A stretch of 7,067 bases of DNA from positions 1 through 7,067 of the forward strand of contig JAJXTJ010000061.1 in assembly GCA_021783895.1 (NCBI GenBank). Reading direction: 5' to 3'. The stretch is from Pseudomonadota bacterium (GTDB lineage: Bacteria; Pseudomonadota; Gammaproteobacteria; Burkholderiales; Sulfuricellaceae). Shown here one piece after another: positions 4,918 to 7,067 of the stretch. A program made the position numbers and the translations under genes. Numbering within the stretch: the stretch's first letter is position 1; each line of letters opens with the position of its first letter. The notes below the pieces were generated by a model. The model did no database searches. It was not told where the DNA came from and saw only the letters and a program-made list of their open reading frames with translations.

Positions 4918-5256
4918 ATGGTCAAAAAAAGCCGGCGCCACACTTTCCGTGCCCGTCTGAAGGAATTCGTTCTGCCGCCGATCGATGATGGCCTGGTGCT
5001 TGGCAGGCGATCCCCAATCGGCCACGTTGCGGTGGGCAAGGCCCTCAGCCTCCTTACTACCACGCAGTTCGAGCATGTGCTGGTGGAGGATGACGTGATC
5101 GGGGATGTCCTGGTGCGTAGCGCCATCCTCCGCAAGATCAGCCCGGAACAACTCAGGCGCTTCGTGCTGGAAGAAATCAAACCGCTGATGGGACCGGAAG
5201 AAATCATCCATCTCAATCTGGAAATCGAGATCGAAATAGATCAGGAACATCAGTAA
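4918..5256 (+). CDS. Hypothetical protein coupled to the GGDEF-EAL gene
   Basis: I do not recognise this 112-aa protein. The ATG at 4918 (MVKKSRRHTF) is the likely start; an in-frame TTG at 4861 would add 19 residues, and neither has a strong ribosome site. The N-terminus is basic (residues 2-18), followed by LPPIDDGLVLGRR. The middle, VAVGKALSLLTTTQFEHVLVEDDVIGDVLVRSAIL, has a rhythm faintly like a single CBS motif, which is a weak resemblance. The C-terminus is strongly acidic with alternating Ile and Glu (LNLEIEIEIDQEHQ), probably a beta strand. Its TAA overlaps the next gene's ATG by one base (TAATG at 5254-5258), so the two are translationally coupled and probably act together, for example as a sensor or partner subunit of the cyclase. 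No signal peptide or membrane segment. Confidence 0.72.
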   Translation: MVKKSRRHTFRARLKEFVLPPIDDGLVLGRRSPIGHVAVGKALSLLTTTQFEHVLVEDDVIGDVLVRSAILRKISPEQLRRFVLEEIKPLMGPEEIIHLNLEIEIEIDQEHQ

Positions 5257-7004
5257 TGTCAGACCTGAAGGCAGGAGATTGTCTTTGCGCCCGCCAGACG
5301 CGGGTGGGTGCCTTTCAACGCTACCGGGATATTGTTGGAGGTGGCATTGAGCCCGCCAGGGTGTTTGCTGTGTTCTCCGAAGAGGGTATTTTCATGGGAC
5401 TGGTGGAGGAGCGACAAGCCGCGCTTTTCCCGGGTCGGATTTTTGCCGATCTCCTGGTACGCCGCCAGCCGGCGCTATTGCAGCCCGATGTCGGCATGGA
5501 AGCCATCCTGCAACGTCTGGGCGAGGAGCGCGTCGACTACTTGCCAGTGGCAAGTGAAGATGGACAATTTATCGGCGTGGTATCCATGCTCAGTGTATTT
5601 TCCACGCTTAGCCAGCGCGAGCAAGGTTTGAGCAAGGATCGCGAACAGTTAATCGCGCAACTGCAATGCGAGCTGGAAAACCGCCAGGTGGCGGCAAGCG
5701 TATTCGACGCCACCAGTGAGGGCATCATGGTGACGGATGCCGACAACCACATTCTGCAGGTAAACAGGGCCTTCACCCAAACCACCGGATTCAGCGAAAA
5801 GGAAGCCATCGGAAAAACCCCGGAACTGCTGAAATCCGGTCGGCATGGTCATGAATTTTACCAGTTGATGTGGCGCTCGCTACAGGAAAATGGCGCTTGG
5901 GAAGGAGAAATCTGGAACCGCCGCAAAAGCGGCGACGTTTACCCCGAATGGCTGCACATCAATGTGGTACCCGACGAGTCGGGAAAGGTGCGGTATTACG
6001 CCGGGGTATTTTCAGACATTACGCAACATCAGGAACTGCGGGCCAAACTGCTCCACCTCGCATACCACGATGTCCTGACCGACCTGCCCAACCGCCAGTT
6101 GTTCATGGATCGTCTGGAACAGACTATCGCCCGCTCGCGCCGAACCGGGAGCGAATTTTCACTATTATTCATCGACCTGGACCGCTTCAAGGATATCAAC
6201 GATACCCTCGGACACCGCTTCGGCGACCTGCTTCTCATCGCCGTGGCGGAGCGGCTGCAAAGCGCGGTGCGCAAGAGCGATACGGTATCGCGCCAGGGGG
6301 GAGACGAATTCACGGTGCTTCTTCCAGACACTTCTCAACCGGAGGACATAGCAGAAACTGCGGAAAATATCCTTGCCGCCCTTTCCGCACCGCTGGTTCT
6401 GGAAGGAAAAACCCTGTTCATTGCCGCCAGCATCGGCGTGAGCCGCTACCCCGACGATGGCGGCGATGGCGAAACCCTGCTCATGAATGCCGACGCGGCC
6501 ATGTACCGCGCCAAGGAAAGCGGCAGGGGGATATTTAGCTTCTATTCTTCAGCCATGAACTGCCTGCTCAGCAAGCGCCTGGAAATAAGCAACGCCCTGC
6601 ACCAGGCACTGGCTGAGGGCAAACTTTGGCTCGCCTGGCAACCTCAGGTCAGCCTTCCGGATGGGCGTATTATCGGGGCGGAAGTCCTGGCGCGTTGGGA
6701 GGATTCCAGTGGTGCGCCGGTGCCCCCGTCGGTATTTATCCCCATTGCGGAAGAATCCGGATTGATCTGCGCCATTGGCGAATGGGCGATTCAAACCTTA
6801 TGCGGGCGGGGTATGGAACTGGCATGCCACGCTTGCGGTAATTTCCGGCTGGCGGTCAACTTCTCCCCGCGTCAATTGAAGCCCGGGACGCATCAGGCAA
6901 TTCTCGACATCATGACCGCGAGTGGATTCGACCCTCGGCGCCTGGAAATCGAGCTTACGGAAACTGACCTTCCCCCGGAATTTCGTCTTCCAAGGGTGAC
7001 GTAA
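5256..7004 (+). CDS. CBS-PAS-GGDEF-EAL c-di-GMP signalling protein, EAL domain truncated by an insertion sequence
   Basis: Predicted cytoplasmic c-di-GMP enzyme. Order: CBS-like ligand domain (about 30-118, clearest in FADLLVRRQPALL to GQFIGVVSM), helical linker (118-145), PAS (about 146-262; DATSEGIMVTDADNHILQVNRAF, then a PAC segment ending YYAGVFSDIT), GGDEF (about 263-430) and EAL (from about 442). The cyclase has LTDLPNR (274-280), FIDLDRFKDIND (305-316) and the intact GGDEF signature at 348-352. It also has the inhibitory site R339-x-x-D342 at the correct five-residue distance. The EAL signature reads EVL (476-478, with the catalytic Glu), followed by NFSPRQL (535-541) and EIELTE (564-569). 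After that the last 12 residues come from the insertion sequence. The catalytic DDFGTG loop and all later metal and catalytic residues are missing, so phosphodiesterase activity should be lost while cyclase activity may remain. Starts at the ATG overlapping the upstream TAA. Confidence 0.88.
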   Translation: MSDLKAGDCLCARQTRVGAFQRYRDIVGGGIEPARVFAVFSEEGIFMGLVEERQAALFPGRIFADLLVRRQPALLQPDVGMEAILQRLGEERVDYLPVASEDGQFIGVVSMLSVFSTLSQREQGLSKDREQLIAQLQCELENRQVAASVFDATSEGIMVTDADNHILQVNRAFTQTTGFSEKEAIGKTPELLKSGRHGHEFYQLMWRSLQENGAWEGEIWNRRKSGDVYPEWLHINVVPDESGKVRYYAGVFSDITQHQELRAKLLHLAYHDVLTDLPNRQLFMDRLEQTIARSRRTGSEFSLLFIDLDRFKDINDTLGHRFGDLLLIAVAERLQSAVRKSDTVSRQGGDEFTVLLPDTSQPEDIAETAENILAALSAPLVLEGKTLFIAASIGVSRYPDDGGDGETLLMNADAAMYRAKESGRGIFSFYSSAMNCLLSKRLEISNALHQALAEGKLWLAWQPQVSLPDGRIIGAEVLARWEDSSGAPVPPSVFIPIAEESGLICAIGEWAIQTLCGRGMELACHACGNFRLAVNFSPRQLKPGTHQAILDIMTASGFDPRRLEIELTETDLPPEFRLPRVT

Positions 7005-7067
7005 AATGTCATTCACAATGGAAGGGAAGACAATGAAGATACCGAAGCAGGAATACACCACCGAGTT
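6965..7067 (+). mobile_element. Left end of an IS3-family-like insertion sequence (continues past window)
   Basis: The EAL reading frame loses all similarity to its family right after ELTE. The sequence from about 6965, TGACCTTCCCCCGG, begins with TG, as IS3-family termini do, and resembles TGACCT-type terminal repeats of that family as I recall them. It is followed at 7033 by the start of an OrfA-like transposase with the same orientation. The exact boundary may differ by a few bases. The target duplication (probably ending in AAC before 6965) cannot be confirmed without the right end. Confidence 0.72.
7033..7067 (+). CDS. Transposase OrfA, IS3-like (first 11 codons, runs off right edge)
   Basis: The ATG at 7033 is preceded by a GAAGGGAAG ribosome site and encodes MKIPKQEYTTE before the edge. 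This start resembles OrfA transposase subunits of IS3-type elements, which begin with a short MKIPKQ-Y--EF segment followed by the DNA-binding helix-turn-helix. Only 35 bases are visible, so the call rests on the N-terminal pattern plus the truncation of the neighbouring EAL gene. Confidence 0.65.
   Translation, partial: MKIPKQEYTTE

Noticed and set aside
5870..6538. 222-aa plus-strand open frame inside the GGDEF region
   Set aside because: Overlaps the proven PAS-GGDEF frame and is Arg/Pro-rich noise without motifs.
1..7067. CRISPR array, tRNA or rRNA genes
   Set aside because: No regularly spaced direct repeats and no recognisable tRNA cloverleaf or rRNA segment were seen on either strand.

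Overview
The window looks like chromosomal DNA of a sulfur-oxidising proteobacterium, most likely a betaproteobacterium. This rests on the type I sulfide:quinone oxidoreductase, the FisR-like regulator, the moderately GC-rich coding sequence and the overall protein style. The genus cannot be fixed from sequence reading alone.

Left part (1-3272), sulfide oxidation and its control. On the minus strand, a 65-aa unknown protein and then the N-terminal 232 codons of sulfide:quinone oxidoreductase (sqr) form an apparent operon that runs off the left edge. Its start region carries a full-consensus sigma-54 promoter (1006-1021), an IHF-like site and a cluster of TGACA/TGTCA half-sites placed as an upstream activating sequence. 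Divergent from it is a PAS/AAA+/Fis-type sigma-54 activator. Its sensory cysteines (C51, C62, C69) have the spacing known for the sulfane-sulfur sensor FisR. A Crp/Fnr-family regulator gene follows 12 bases after it. The activator's own sigma-70-type promoter is overlapped by the same half-sites, which suggests autoregulation. The inferred circuit is: sulfide makes polysulfide, polysulfide modifies FisR, and FisR with sigma-54 switches on the sqr operon.

Middle part (3273-4814). An AAA_14/DUF4143 ATPase gene, preceded by a perfect 12-bp inverted repeat, lies between the Crp/Fnr gene and a small DUF2892 inner-membrane protein gene. The ATPase has a one-base frameshift that removes its last 31 or so residues; the lost tail is still readable in the next frame up to 4540. 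Upstream of DUF2892 is a perfect TGTGA-N6-TCACA box, centred about 41.5 bases before the expected transcription start. This is the geometry of a Crp/Fnr class II activated promoter and a plausible target for the regulator encoded upstream.

Right part (4815-7067). A 112-aa protein of unknown function is translationally coupled (TAATG overlap) to a CBS-PAS-GGDEF-EAL signalling protein. The GGDEF domain has its active site and inhibitory site. The EAL domain is cut after its ELTE motif by the left end of an IS3-like insertion sequence, whose transposase OrfA begins at 7033 and leaves the window. The protein is therefore predicted to have lost phosphodiesterase function but may still make c-di-GMP.

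No rRNA, tRNA, CRISPR array or intergenic stretch longer than 300 bases was seen.
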